Of a stretch of DNA of 36,107 bases, positions 1 to 8,107 are shown one piece after another. Origin of the DNA: Nocardioides luteus (GTDB taxonomy: Bacteria > Actinomycetota > Actinomycetes > Propionibacteriales > Nocardioidaceae). The notes beneath the pieces were generated by a model, which was not told the origin of the DNA, made no database searches, and saw only the letters and a program-made list of their open reading frames with translations. The position numbers and the translations under genes are program-made. Where the stretch lies: NCBI RefSeq assembly GCF_000960475.2, contig NZ_JZDQ02000052.1:1-36107 (forward strand). Direction: 5' to 3'. Position 1 is the first letter of the stretch. Every line of letters begins with the position of its first letter.

Positions 1-76
1 GTCGGCCGAGTGGGCACAACGCCGACCACTCGGCCGACGTACGTGACGTCTCGGCCGACGTACGTGACGTCTCGGC
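1..76. repeat. Left repeat cassette flanking the helicase gene
   Basis: A hairpin with perfect 13-bp arms (1-13 and 26-38, arm GTCGGCCGAGTGG) is followed by two exact tandem copies of a 21-bp unit (32-52 and 53-73), each containing ACGTACGT and GACGTC. The reverse complement of this cassette reappears on the other side of the helicase gene at 2825-2914. The cassette ends 12 bases from the helicase stop codon. The hairpin could also act as a terminator for that gene, although no T-run follows it. Confidence 0.85.
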
Positions 77-87
77 TGGGGTGAGGG

Positions 88-2802
88 TCAGGACCAGTGG
101 CGGCGGATGACGGCGGTGACGTCGAACGGGTCGGCGCCACGTTGGGCGGCCAGGAGGCCGGCTCCCTCGGGCGAGCCGGTGTAGAGCAGGCCGGAGCCGC
201 CGACCCAGTGCTCCCAGGCGGCGCGGAACGCCTTCGCGTCGGCGGCGCGGCGGCCGAGGGCGGTGGGGACCGCGTGCCAGGCCTCGGACTCCGCGGTGTG
301 TCTTCCGGAGACCCCCAGGCGCAGCCGCTCGAGGGGGTCCAGGTCGCCCACGACCGAGCGCGAGACCAGGTAGCGCGGCGCGGCGATCCGTGCCAGCGCC
401 TCCTCGAGCGAGGTGGCGAAGAGTGCCGACTCCTCCTCGGGCACCCCGGCCAGATGGAGGCGGTAGCTGCCGTCGGTGTCCACCGCGATCTCCAGCCCGC
501 CGGCGCCGACCGAGGTCTGCCCGGTCGCGTGCAGCGCGTCGGCGACCGCCGCCCCGACAGCTCCGACGCTGGGTCTCCGGCGCAGCTGGGAGGCGATCCG
601 GGTGCCGTCGCGATAGACGTACGCCGCCCAGAGCGCCCACAGCGCGCCGGCTGCGCCACCGAGTGCGGGTCCGATCGCGCCACCGCCACCGGCGACCGCC
701 ACGATCAGCCCCATGCTCAGCAGCAGCGCGGGCGCGAGGACGCCCTTGGCCGGCAGCCGCCACTCGGGCACCCGGCCCTCCAGCAGCCGGAACCCGGGCG
801 GTCGCGGCGCGAGCACCGCCCCGGTCGGCGCCCGCAGCGCACCGGCCCGGCGCAACCGGATCCTGACGGTGCGGCCGGCGACGTCGGCGTACGGCTCCCC
901 GATCCGCCACCTCTCCCGGATCGCCGTGCGGTCCTCGGCACGGGCGACCATCCGGGCGTTGATCGCGTCGAAGTCGGACTCCGGCGGGGCGGCGTACGGG
1001 GAGAAGGACTCGTCGATGTGACCGACGCCGTCGACGACGGAGCCGTCCTCGTCGGCTCCGAAGAAGCCGGTGTGCTTGCGGACCAGCCGCTTCCAGTCGT
1101 TGTCGCCGCGCGGGTGCTCCTCCTCGACGCAGACGACGGTCCAGTTGACCGCGACCTTGTCGGGCCGTGCCGGATCCGTACGCAGCGACCGCCCGCGCAG
1201 CTGCACGACCGCCGTCGTGGTCGTGGCGGCGGTGAGGTCGACGATCCCGGTCACCGACCGGGCGTCCCAGCCCTCGCCGAGCAGCCCGCGGGTCCCGACG
1301 AGCACCCGGCATCCGCCGGCCTCGAAGAACCGCGTCACGTACCCCACCCACTGCCGGCTGCTCCAGCGTCCGACGAGCGTGGCGTACGCCTCCTCCTTCT
1401 CGATCACCAGACCGTCGGCCAGACCCGGGTCGGTCTCGGCGATGTGCGCCACCAGCGCGGCGAGGGTCGTCGGCGGACCGGCGACGGTGGCGCCGGTGAC
1501 CAGCAGGACGTCGTCGTTCGCCGCGCACAGCGTGGCAAGCACCGCCTTTGCGGAGCCGGACTGCTCCGCAATCACCCCACGGAGGTCGACGGGCAGCGTG
1601 GCCGAGGCCCGCTCGTGGTCGGTGACGACGAGCAGCCGCAGCGCGTCGCCGTGCGCGAGCCGCTCGTGGTCGACGATGGCCGCGGTCGCCGCCGTCTTGG
1701 CCTCCGAGCGCGCCAGCACCCGGTCGACCGGTGAGCGACCGGCGCGGATGCCGCGACGGGTCAGCGCATAGCCGACGGCCGGCAGCGCCTGCTTGATCGC
1801 GGCCAGGGCCTCCTGGTCCGCCTCGGCGTCGGAGGAGACGAGATGTCCGCGTACCCAGTCGCCGATCAGTGCCACCCAGTCCTCGGCCGACGGGTCACGT
1901 CGATGGGCCTCGGTCGGCGTCGCCCCCTCGGGCAGCGCGATCAGCCCGCGATGGTGGGCTCGGAGGGCGGCGGTGGCCAGCTCGGGTGATGCCTTCGCGA
2001 TCTCACCCCACGACGGGGCGCCCGCCGATCGGGCCACGAACCTGCGGTCCAGCCAGGCGAGGAACGGCACGGTGCCCAGATCGGCGGAGGTGAGCGCGGT
2101 GAGCAGCTCCTCGAACCGCTCCGCGCTCCCCCGCAGCCACTCCCGCTCGCTCGGCGTGGGCGCGGTCAGCCAGACCAGGTCGGCGAACGGCGCCAGGTCG
2201 CCCTCGCGCACCACCGCCGGGATCGAGGTCGAGAAGACGATCTCGCCGAAGAGGGTCCCGACCAGTGCCGACTCCTCCTTGGTCAGCGCCTCGGGAGGGG
2301 TCGCGGTCAGCCCCAGCACCCGCGCGTCCGGCAGCAGCTCGAGGATCTCGCCCAGCAGCTCGCCCCACACCTCGAGCAGGTGATGGCACTCGTCCAGTAC
2401 GAGGAGCAGCGGCCCGGCGCTTCTCAGCGCGGCGACCAGGGCCCGGCCGTTGTCGTGCAGCCTGGCCAGGTGGCTCTCCCCGGTCTCCGCCTCGTCGTCG
2501 GGATCGCCGAAGACCGCGACCGACTGGTAGGTCAGCGATGTCAGCGGAGCGTCGAGCTCGCGCGACGGAGATGCCGAGAGACCCAGCGCGGCCGCCTGCC
2601 GCAACCACTGTCCCTGGATGGCGGTGTTGGGGCTGAGTACGACGACCTTCGCCCCGTCCGCGATCGCGTCGCGCGCCGTCTCCAGCCCGACCAGCGTCTT
2701 CCCGGCCCCCGGCGGCAGCACCACCCACGCCCGCGACCGCCCCGCCTCCCAGGCCGCGCCCAGAGCGGACAGCGCACGCTGCTGATGAACACGGAGCTCC
2801 AC
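88..2802 (-). CDS. DECH-box superfamily 2 helicase with C-terminal membrane hairpin
   Basis: A 904-residue protein with a complete SF2 helicase core: Walker A PPGAGKT (30-36), DECH box (137-140), LTATP motif III (165-169), and a C-terminal helicase domain with GTRGLLGEGWDA followed by QLRGRSLR (motif VI). It is expected to couple ATP hydrolysis to movement on nucleic acid; the substrate is unknown. After the core, residues about 690-730 form a Gly/Ala/Leu-rich hydrophobic stretch long enough for two membrane passes, then a 170-residue C-terminal region I do not recognise. A membrane segment is unusual for a helicase. The GTG at 2802 is chosen because homology-like sequence (VELRVHQQRAL) begins there. 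The frame stays open upstream only because it runs antisense to the neighbouring gene. The gene sits alone between inverted repeat cassettes. A role in phage defence or in RNA or DNA processing cannot be told from sequence. Confidence 0.88.
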   Translation of the reverse strand: MELRVHQQRALSALGAAWEAGRSRAWVVLPPGAGKTLVGLETARDAIADGAKVVVLSPNTAIQGQWLRQAAALGLSASPSRELDAPLTSLTYQSVAVFGDPDDEAETGESHLARLHDNGRALVAALRSAGPLLLVLDECHHLLEVWGELLGEILELLPDARVLGLTATPPEALTKEESALVGTLFGEIVFSTSIPAVVREGDLAPFADLVWLTAPTPSEREWLRGSAERFEELLTALTSADLGTVPFLAWLDRRFVARSAGAPSWGEIAKASPELATAALRAHHRGLIALPEGATPTEAHRRDPSAEDWVALIGDWVRGHLVSSDAEADQEALAAIKQALPAVGYALTRRGIRAGRSPVDRVLARSEAKTAATAAIVDHERLAHGDALRLLVVTDHERASATLPVDLRGVIAEQSGSAKAVLATLCAANDDVLLVTGATVAGPPTTLAALVAHIAETDPGLADGLVIEKEEAYATLVGRWSSRQWVGYVTRFFEAGGCRVLVGTRGLLGEGWDARSVTGIVDLTAATTTTAVVQLRGRSLRTDPARPDKVAVNWTVVCVEEEHPRGDNDWKRLVRKHTGFFGADEDGSVVDGVGHIDESFSPYAAPPESDFDAINARMVARAEDRTAIRERWRIGEPYADVAGRTVRIRLRRAGALRAPTGAVLAPRPPGFRLLEGRVPEWRLPAKGVLAPALLLSMGLIVAVAGGGGAIGPALGGAAGALWALWAAYVYRDGTRIASQLRRRPSVGAVGAAVADALHATGQTSVGAGGLEIAVDTDGSYRLHLAGVPEEESALFATSLEEALARIAAPRYLVSRSVVGDLDPLERLRLGVSGRHTAESEAWHAVPTALGRRAADAKAFRAAWEHWVGGSGLLYTGSPEGAGLLAAQRGADPFDVTAVIRRHWS

Positions 2803-2824
2803 GCCGCGAAGCCTAGTCAGCGCC

Positions 2825-2914
2825 GAGGCGTCACGTACGTCGGCCGAGGCGTCACGTACGTCGGCCGAGTGGGCACCACCGCGCCCACTCGGCCGACGGG
2901 AGTGACGTCTCGGC
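2825..2914. repeat. Right repeat cassette, inverted relative to 1-76
   Basis: Two exact tandem 21-bp units (2825-2845 and 2846-2866) are the reverse complement of the left-hand units with one base changed (GAGGCGTC for GAGACGTC). They run into a hairpin with perfect 16-bp arms (2859-2874 and 2883-2898, loop of 8). A partial unit in the opposite orientation follows (about 2901-2914, GTGACGTCTCGGC). The hairpin also lies just downstream of the efflux gene stop codon, where it may end transcription. Confidence 0.85.
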
Positions 2915-2921
2915 AGGCTTG

Positions 2922-4133
2922 CTAGGCAGCGGTGGCGAAGGCCGCCTCGGACTCCGGGTTGCGGGCGACGGAGCGCCGGGCGAGGGAGAAGGCGAGAGCG
3001 CCGAGGAGGGACGTGACCACCATGGTGATCGCCAGCGGCACCGCGGTGTGGTCGCCCGCGACGGCGCCGAGCGGGGAGGCGAGGCCGCCGCCGAGGAACA
3101 TGATCCCGCCCATCAGCGCCGAGCCGGCGCCGACGGAGGGCCGGGCCTGCTCGATGGCGAGGGCGCCGGTGTTGCCCATGATGAGGCCGACGGAGGTGGT
3201 GACGACCACGATCGGCAGCAGGATGAGCACCTTCGGCACCGGCAGCAGCGCCACGACCAGCACGGACAGGGCAGCCAGGGCCATCACCGGCTGCGCCGTC
3301 CGGATGATCCGGGCCGGGTGCACCTGGCGCTTGGCCAGCCGTGCCGAGACCAGCCCCGCGACGGTGAGGAAGGCGGCGTTGACCGCGAACCCGATGCCGT
3401 ACACGGCCGCCGAGGTGCCGATCACCGACTGGTAGAGGAACGAGGAGGAGGAGACGTACGTCATCAGGGTGGCGAACGTGAGCGACTGCGTCAGCGTGTA
3501 ACCGAGGAAGGCCGGCTTGGCGAGCAGGCGGCCGAGGTCGGCGTACTCGACCCGGCTGCTGCGGCGCTCGACCGGGAGGCTCTCCCGGATCACCAGCAGC
3601 ACGACGACGACCTGCAGGACGGAGATCGCGGCGACGATGCCGAGCACGCCGCGCCACGGCACGAACCCGGCGATGGCACCACCGATCACCGGCGCCAGGA
3701 TCGGCGCGATCCCGCTGATCGACATCATGATCGACATCGCCCGGGCGGCCGCGAAACCGTGGAGTACGTCGGCGACGATCGCCCGCGCCATCACGATCCC
3801 CGCCGCGGCGGCGAGCGCCTGGACGAAGCGGGCCGCGATCAGCAGCTCGACGGTCGGCGCCAGCGCGGCCAGCACGCCGGCCGCCGCGGCCACGACCGAC
3901 CCGATCATCAGAGGCCGCAGACGCCCGAACCGGTCCGAGATCGGCCCCCAGGCGATCTGCCCGAGTGCGAGCCCGATCAGGAAGGCGGTGAGGGTGAGCT
4001 GTACGTTGCCGGCCGCGGCCCCGAGGTCCGAGCCGATCTGCGGGAAGGAGGGCAGGTAGAAGTCGATCGCAAGCGGCGCGGATGCCGAGAGCAGGGCGAG
4101 TGCGAGCAAGAGCCGCGGCGGGACTGACGTCAC
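2922..4133 (-). CDS. MFS multidrug efflux transporter, Bcr/CflA type
   Basis: A 403-residue, roughly 12-helix inner-membrane protein of the major facilitator superfamily. The first helix carries DFYLPSFPQI (about 24-33), characteristic of the Bcr/CflA drug:proton antiporter branch, and the TM2-TM3 loop carries the MFS motif A as SDRFGRLRP. Proton-driven export of a drug or metabolite is the family role; the substrate cannot be read. The GTG at 4133 is chosen because GGAGG stands 8 bases upstream. An upstream ATG at 4208 would add a polar, non-homologous extension and has no good ribosome site. It lies 71 bases downstream of the transhydrogenase gene on the same strand. A perfect inverted repeat in the gap suggests its own regulation. 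Confidence 0.9.
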   Translation of the reverse strand: MTSVPPRLLLALALLSASAPLAIDFYLPSFPQIGSDLGAAAGNVQLTLTAFLIGLALGQIAWGPISDRFGRLRPLMIGSVVAAAAGVLAALAPTVELLIAARFVQALAAAAGIVMARAIVADVLHGFAAARAMSIMMSISGIAPILAPVIGGAIAGFVPWRGVLGIVAAISVLQVVVVLLVIRESLPVERRSSRVEYADLGRLLAKPAFLGYTLTQSLTFATLMTYVSSSSFLYQSVIGTSAAVYGIGFAVNAAFLTVAGLVSARLAKRQVHPARIIRTAQPVMALAALSVLVVALLPVPKVLILLPIVVVTTSVGLIMGNTGALAIEQARPSVGAGSALMGGIMFLGGGLASPLGAVAGDHTAVPLAITMVVTSLLGALAFSLARRSVARNPESEAAFATAA

Positions 4134-4154
4134 CGAGGAGACCTCCGGAAGAGT

Positions 4155-4175
4155 TTGGTTGAAGAAGACAACCAA
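4155..4175. promoter_or_regulatory. Inverted repeat TTGGTTG-N7-CAACCAA, candidate operator
   Basis: Perfect 7-bp arms (4155-4161, 4169-4175) separated by AAGAAGA, 21 bases upstream of the efflux pump start. Its size and symmetry suit a MarR- or TetR-type dimer. No T-run follows on the minus strand, so a terminator for the upstream gene is less likely. No regulator gene of that kind is adjacent. Confidence 0.45.
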
Positions 4176-4204
4176 CCGAACGCCGTAGCCCCGCCGCGCA
4201 TTCC

Positions 4205-5488
4205 TCACCAGAGCGTGATGGACCTCTCGAAGATCCCCGACAGATCCTCGGCCGAGGGCTGCTTCGGCGCCGTGGCGAGCAGCCGCTGCTGCTTGAGCGC
4301 ACCTTCGACCAGGTCCGGGATGTCACCGGCCTCGTAGCCGACCGCGCCGATGCCCGCCGGGATGCCGATATCGCGCATCAGGTCGGTCAGGACCCGGGGC
4401 AGCAGGTCGCGCGGCTCCTCCTGAGACTCGTCGAACCCGGGAGCCAGCAGCCGAGCCGCGCGGAGGTGCCGCTCGGGCGCCGCGTCGAAGGTGTAGCGGA
4501 ACGCCTCCGGAGCGGTCAGCGAGACCGCCATCCCGTGCGGCACCAGCGCCTCGTCGCCGGGGTAGTCCGCCGGATGGAAGTCGCGTACCCGCCCGGCGAT
4601 CGGGTAGGCACAGGCGTGCGGGATGTGCACTCCGGCGTTGCCGAAGCCGAGCCCCGCGAAGGTCGCCGCGAACGCCATGTCACCGCGCGCGATCGTGTCG
4701 TCGCCGTGTGCGACGGCCTGCCGGAACGAGCCGGCCAGCAGCGACAGACCCTTCTCCGACCACATGTCGGAGATCGGGTTGGCACCGCAGTAGGGCACCC
4801 GCTCGGCAGGCTCCTTGCGGTCGTAGGAGGTGTAGGGGCGGGCCGTGTAGCTCTCCAGCGCGTGACACAGGATGTCCATCCCCGACGCGGCGGTCACCCC
4901 GGCCGGCTGGGTCATCATCAGGTCCGGGTCGACGACGGCCAGCGTGGGCCGCAGCCGTGCGTGCGAGATCCCGGTCTTCACCTTCAGCGACAGCACGTCG
5001 AGCACGCACACGGTCGTCGACTCCGCCCCGGTCCCGGTCGTGGTCGGCACCGCGACCAGCGGCAGCAACGCATGCGAAGGCGCGAGCCCGCGACCCACCG
5101 GAGCGTTGAGGTAGTCCATCAGGTCGCCGTCGTTGGTGGTCAGCAGGTTGACCGCCTTGGCGGTGTCGATGCTCGACCCGCCCCCGACCGCCACGATCGC
5201 GTCGAACGGACCGTGCTCCCGGGCGAACTCGACCGCGGCCCGCATGCTCTCGTCGGTCGGCTCGACATGGACGCCGTCGAAGACGACCGCCGTGACGTCG
5301 TACGCCTTCATCTGCTCGGCCACGCGCTGCGGGAGCCCCGTGGCGGAGATGCCGGGATCGGTGACCACGAGAGCGCTCCGGGCGCCGAGCGACGCGAGGT
5401 CGTAGCCGATCTCGGCAGAGGCTCCGGTGCCGAACTTGAGCTGCGGGGAGCCATAGGTGAACACGGTCTCGGGTGTGGCGTGCGTCAT
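4205..5488 (-). CDS. Hydroxyacid-oxoacid transhydrogenase (iron-containing alcohol dehydrogenase family)
   Basis: A 427-residue group III (iron) alcohol dehydrogenase resembling the HOT/ADHFE1 branch. Matching blocks include GGGSSIDTAKA (102-112), AVPTTTGTGAEST (146-158), DILCHALESYTARPY (205-219), GANPISDMW and GFGNAGVHIPH (281-291). Candidate metal ligands are D205, H209, H288 or H291 and H318. HOT enzymes oxidise 4-hydroxybutyrate to succinic semialdehyde while reducing 2-oxoglutarate to 2-hydroxyglutarate, without free NAD release. A maleylacetate-reductase-like role is the alternative. The ATG at 5488 fits the family N terminus (ETVFTYGSPQLKFG); the ATG at 5524 lacks a ribosome site. It is divergent from a 2-oxoglutarate-dependent dioxygenase, which hints at linked substrate breakdown. 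Confidence 0.85.
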   Translation of the reverse strand: MTHATPETVFTYGSPQLKFGTGASAEIGYDLASLGARSALVVTDPGISATGLPQRVAEQMKAYDVTAVVFDGVHVEPTDESMRAAVEFAREHGPFDAIVAVGGGSSIDTAKAVNLLTTNDGDLMDYLNAPVGRGLAPSHALLPLVAVPTTTGTGAESTTVCVLDVLSLKVKTGISHARLRPTLAVVDPDLMMTQPAGVTAASGMDILCHALESYTARPYTSYDRKEPAERVPYCGANPISDMWSEKGLSLLAGSFRQAVAHGDDTIARGDMAFAATFAGLGFGNAGVHIPHACAYPIAGRVRDFHPADYPGDEALVPHGMAVSLTAPEAFRYTFDAAPERHLRAARLLAPGFDESQEEPRDLLPRVLTDLMRDIGIPAGIGAVGYEAGDIPDLVEGALKQQRLLATAPKQPSAEDLSGIFERSITLW

Positions 5489-5626
5489 GAGCGCACGATA
5501 TCCACCGGCTCCTCTCCACATCATTGTGCGGAGTGCCCAAACGTCTCGTGAGACGCTCGTGGTTCTAAGTTGTGTATTTCACTAGACTTAATTCATTCCA
5601 AGCGACGTCCCCCGAGGAGACCATCC
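5489..5626. promoter_or_regulatory. Divergent promoter region with palindrome
   Basis: This 138-base region separates the transhydrogenase and dioxygenase starts. It contains the palindrome CGTCTC-GT-GAGACG (5542-5555) and a locally AT-rich stretch (about 5560-5600) likely to hold the dioxygenase promoter. I could not assign -35/-10 boxes with confidence. Confidence 0.45.
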
Positions 5627-6568
5627 ATGACCATCACTGAAGCATCCGCTGTCACCGAGCCCACCGAGCTCACCGTCCACAAGGTCGGGGGCCGGATCGG
5701 CGCCCGTATCGAGGGAGTGACCCTCTCCGGAGACCTGCCCGCCGAGACGATCGCCGAGATCCGCGCCGCGATCCTGAAGCACAAGGTCGTCTTCTTCCGC
5801 GACCAGGGCCATCTCGACGACCGCGCCCAGATCGCCTTCGGCGAGCGCCTGGGCCCGCTGACCACCGCCCACCCGACCGTCAACACCGGCAGCGCCCGGG
5901 TGCTGACCCTCAAGGCCAACCGCGGCATGGCCGCCAACTCCTGGCACACCGACGTCACCTTCGTCGACCGGCCGCCGGCGTTCTCGATCCTGCGTGGTGC
6001 GGAGATCCCCGACTACGGCGGCAACACCGTCTGGGCCAACACCGTCACCGCCTACGAGCGGCTCCACCCGCAGCTCAAGGCGCTGGTCGACAACCTGTGG
6101 GCGGTCCACTCCAACGACTACGACTACGTACGTCCCGACGAGGCCGAGGCCACCGACGACGTGGCCGCGCGCAAGCGGGAGGAGTTCGTCTCGACGATCT
6201 ACCGCACCGAGCACCCGGCGGTCCGGATCCACCCCGAGACCGGCGAGCGGGCGCTCGTCCTGGGCCATTTCGTCAAGCACTTCACCGGCCTGAACCAGAA
6301 GGAGAGCGCGATCCTCTTCAACCTGCTCCAGGACCGCGTGACCGCCCTGGAGAACACCGTCCGCTGGCACTGGCAGCAGGGCGACGTCGCGATCTGGGAC
6401 AACCGTGCCACCCAGCACTACGCCGTCGCCGACTTCGACGAGCTGCCGCGCGAGGTGCGGCGGATCACCGTGCAGGGTGACGTACCCGTCTCCATCGCGG
6501 GTGAGCACAGCCGGGTGACCGAAGGCTCCGCCGAGGTCTACAACCGCCTCGACGAGCTGATCTCCTGA
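5627..6568 (+). CDS. TauD/TfdA-family 2-oxoglutarate-dependent dioxygenase
   Basis: A 313-residue non-haem Fe(II) dioxygenase. The facial triad is visible: H107 and D109 in NSWHTDVTF, and H264 in ATQHYAVADF. The arginine pair at 278-279 (EVRRITVQGD) is placed to bind 2-oxoglutarate. The family hydroxylates substrates such as taurine, alkylsulfonates or aryloxyacetates, releasing sulfite or a phenol. GATED specificity cannot be read here. The ATG at 5627 has GAGGAGA six bases upstream; an in-frame start at 5570 lies in AT-rich promoter-like DNA. The divergent gene is a 2-oxoglutarate-using transhydrogenase. The gene ends before a strong hairpin. Confidence 0.9.
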   Translation: MTITEASAVTEPTELTVHKVGGRIGARIEGVTLSGDLPAETIAEIRAAILKHKVVFFRDQGHLDDRAQIAFGERLGPLTTAHPTVNTGSARVLTLKANRGMAANSWHTDVTFVDRPPAFSILRGAEIPDYGGNTVWANTVTAYERLHPQLKALVDNLWAVHSNDYDYVRPDEAEATDDVAARKREEFVSTIYRTEHPAVRIHPETGERALVLGHFVKHFTGLNQKESAILFNLLQDRVTALENTVRWHWQQGDVAIWDNRATQHYAVADFDELPREVRRITVQGDVPVSIAGEHSRVTEGSAEVYNRLDELIS

Positions 6569-6587
6569 CCCGTAACCCGACGTACGC

Positions 6588-6616
6588 CGGCCGCCCCGAC
6601 CCCCGCGGGGCGGCCG
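6588..6616. terminator. Bidirectional hairpin terminator
   Basis: A perfect 11-bp stem (6588-6598 CGGCCGCCCCG with 6606-6616) and 7-base loop lie between the converging dioxygenase and ribonuclease genes. There is no T-run, as is common in high-GC actinobacteria. Confidence 0.7.
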
Positions 6617-6626
6617 TCGCCGGGTC

Positions 6627-8090
6627 TCAGGCGAGGGTGAAGCTCACCTTCCGGGCGACGACGTCGGCCGCCTCCAGCCGCACCTGGACCTCCTCGCCCA
6701 GCGGGAGGGCCGTGGAGGCGGTGACCCCGGCCTCGATGGCGGGCTCCTCGACGGTGATCGCGCCCTTCTGCTTGTCCTCGTCGTCGACCTCGACGACCAC
6801 CGCGTCGAAGGTCTCCCCCACGCGCTTGGACAGCAGGCCGGCCTCGACGAGGTCGACGACGCCGCGCTCGTAGGCACCGCTGGCCCGCGACGAGGCCCGC
6901 ATCGTCTCCGGGAGGGTGGCGAATGCGCTGATCACCCACTCCGGGACGGGCTGGTCGGCACAGAGCGCCAGGCAGACCTCGCCGGCGTAGCGGTCGATCA
7001 GCCGGCGCAGCGGAGCGGTGACGTGCATGTATTCGTTGGCCAGGGCCGAGTGTTGGGTCAGCTCGGGCAGCTCACCGTTGAACGCGGCATACCCGCTCCC
7101 GCGCAGCAGCCGGGTGCAGGCGATCGCCATCGCGGCGTGCTTGCCGTTCTTGCCGTCCAGCGTGCGGATGAAGTCGGGGTAGAGCATCTCCGCGGGCCAC
7201 TCCAGGCCGAGGGCACGAGCGGTGCGGTGCAGCCGCTGGACGTCTCGGGGATCGGGTTCGGGCAGCGTACGCAGGAGCCCGACCCGGGCGTAGACCATCA
7301 GGTCGGCCGCGGCGAAGCCGGTGAGCAGCGAGATCTGGGCGTTCCAGTTCTCGACGGGCAGCAGGTCGCGGTACTCCAGCGACCACTGGTCGCCCTGCAC
7401 CGAGATCTCCTGGTCGCGCAGCGGCAGGTTCACCCCGCCGCGGGCGGCCTCGAGGGCGATCCGCTTCTCGCCGATCTCCTGCAGCAGCCCCAGCGACCCG
7501 GAGTAGTCGGCATCGCCGAAGCCCTCGCCGTCGAACATCTTCTGGACGCCCTCGTAGGACAGCTTCGCCCGGGACCTCACCAGCGCGCGCTCGACGAAGG
7601 TGTCGGTCCCCTCGCCGGTCGCGTCGAGCTTGTGCGTCCACAGCAACGCGGGGCGTACCTGGTCCGGGAGCAGCGAGGCGGCGTCCTCGGAGAGGACCTT
7701 GGGGTGGAGCGGGATCTTCGCATCGGCCGCGTAGAGCGACTCGCCGCGCTTGTTGGCCTCGACGTCGACCGGGTCGCCGGGCGCCACGAAGGCGGCCACG
7801 TCGGCGATCGCGTAGTGCACCACGTAGCCGTCGCCGTCGCGCTCCAGGTGGAGCGCCTGGTCGAGGTCCATCGACGTCTCGGGGTCGATGGTCACGAAGG
7901 GCAGATCGGTGCGGTCCAGCTCCGGGAGCCTCGGGGCGGCTGCGGCGGCGGCCGCCGCCTCCTCCACCTCGGGCGGGAACTCGGCGCTCACCCCCAGCTC
8001 GGCCTGGAGCGCGGCGATCCCGTCGCGGAGCGTGGTGGCGGCGACACCGCTGTCGGCACTGGCCACCCGGATGATGCGTGCGGAGCCCAT
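6627..8090 (-). CDS. RNB-domain ribonuclease (RNase II/R family, short actinobacterial form)
   Basis: A 487-residue protein in which the RNB 3'-to-5' exoribonuclease domain makes up most of the chain. The catalytic loop VTIDPETSMDLDQAL (about 66-80) supplies D69, D75 and D77, matching D201, D207 and D209 of E. coli RNase II; the fourth Asp (D210) is Gln78 here. VHYAIADVAAFV and the C-terminal HVTAPLRRLIDRY block are also typical. The usual N-terminal cold-shock domains and a C-terminal S1 domain are not obvious, although a short beta-rich tail remains. It likely degrades mRNA fragments. The ATG at 8090 begins MGSARIIRV; upstream frame belongs to the neighbour. The small membrane protein gene lies 17 bases upstream on the same strand, suggesting a two-gene operon. 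Confidence 0.87.
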   Translation of the reverse strand: MGSARIIRVASADSGVAATTLRDGIAALQAELGVSAEFPPEVEEAAAAAAAAPRLPELDRTDLPFVTIDPETSMDLDQALHLERDGDGYVVHYAIADVAAFVAPGDPVDVEANKRGESLYAADAKIPLHPKVLSEDAASLLPDQVRPALLWTHKLDATGEGTDTFVERALVRSRAKLSYEGVQKMFDGEGFGDADYSGSLGLLQEIGEKRIALEAARGGVNLPLRDQEISVQGDQWSLEYRDLLPVENWNAQISLLTGFAAADLMVYARVGLLRTLPEPDPRDVQRLHRTARALGLEWPAEMLYPDFIRTLDGKNGKHAAMAIACTRLLRGSGYAAFNGELPELTQHSALANEYMHVTAPLRRLIDRYAGEVCLALCADQPVPEWVISAFATLPETMRASSRASGAYERGVVDLVEAGLLSKRVGETFDAVVVEVDDEDKQKGAITVEEPAIEAGVTASTALPLGEEVQVRLEAADVVARKVSFTLA

Positions 8091-8107
8091 GGCCGGAACT
8101 CTAGTGG

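Noticed and set aside
1..76. Tandem repeats as a possible CRISPR array
   Set aside because: Only two contiguous units with no spacers between them, and a mirrored copy at 2825-2914; no cas gene nearby.
97..1734. A long plus-strand open frame opposite the helicase
   Set aside because: Arg/Gly/Pro-rich composition typical of the reverse strand of a high-GC gene; no motif, and the helicase on the other strand has full conserved motifs.
2803..4326. An open frame that would extend the helicase by about 508 residues
   Set aside because: It runs through the right repeat cassette and antisense to the efflux pump gene, has low-complexity Arg/Gly/Ala composition, and the helicase-like sequence begins only at 2802.
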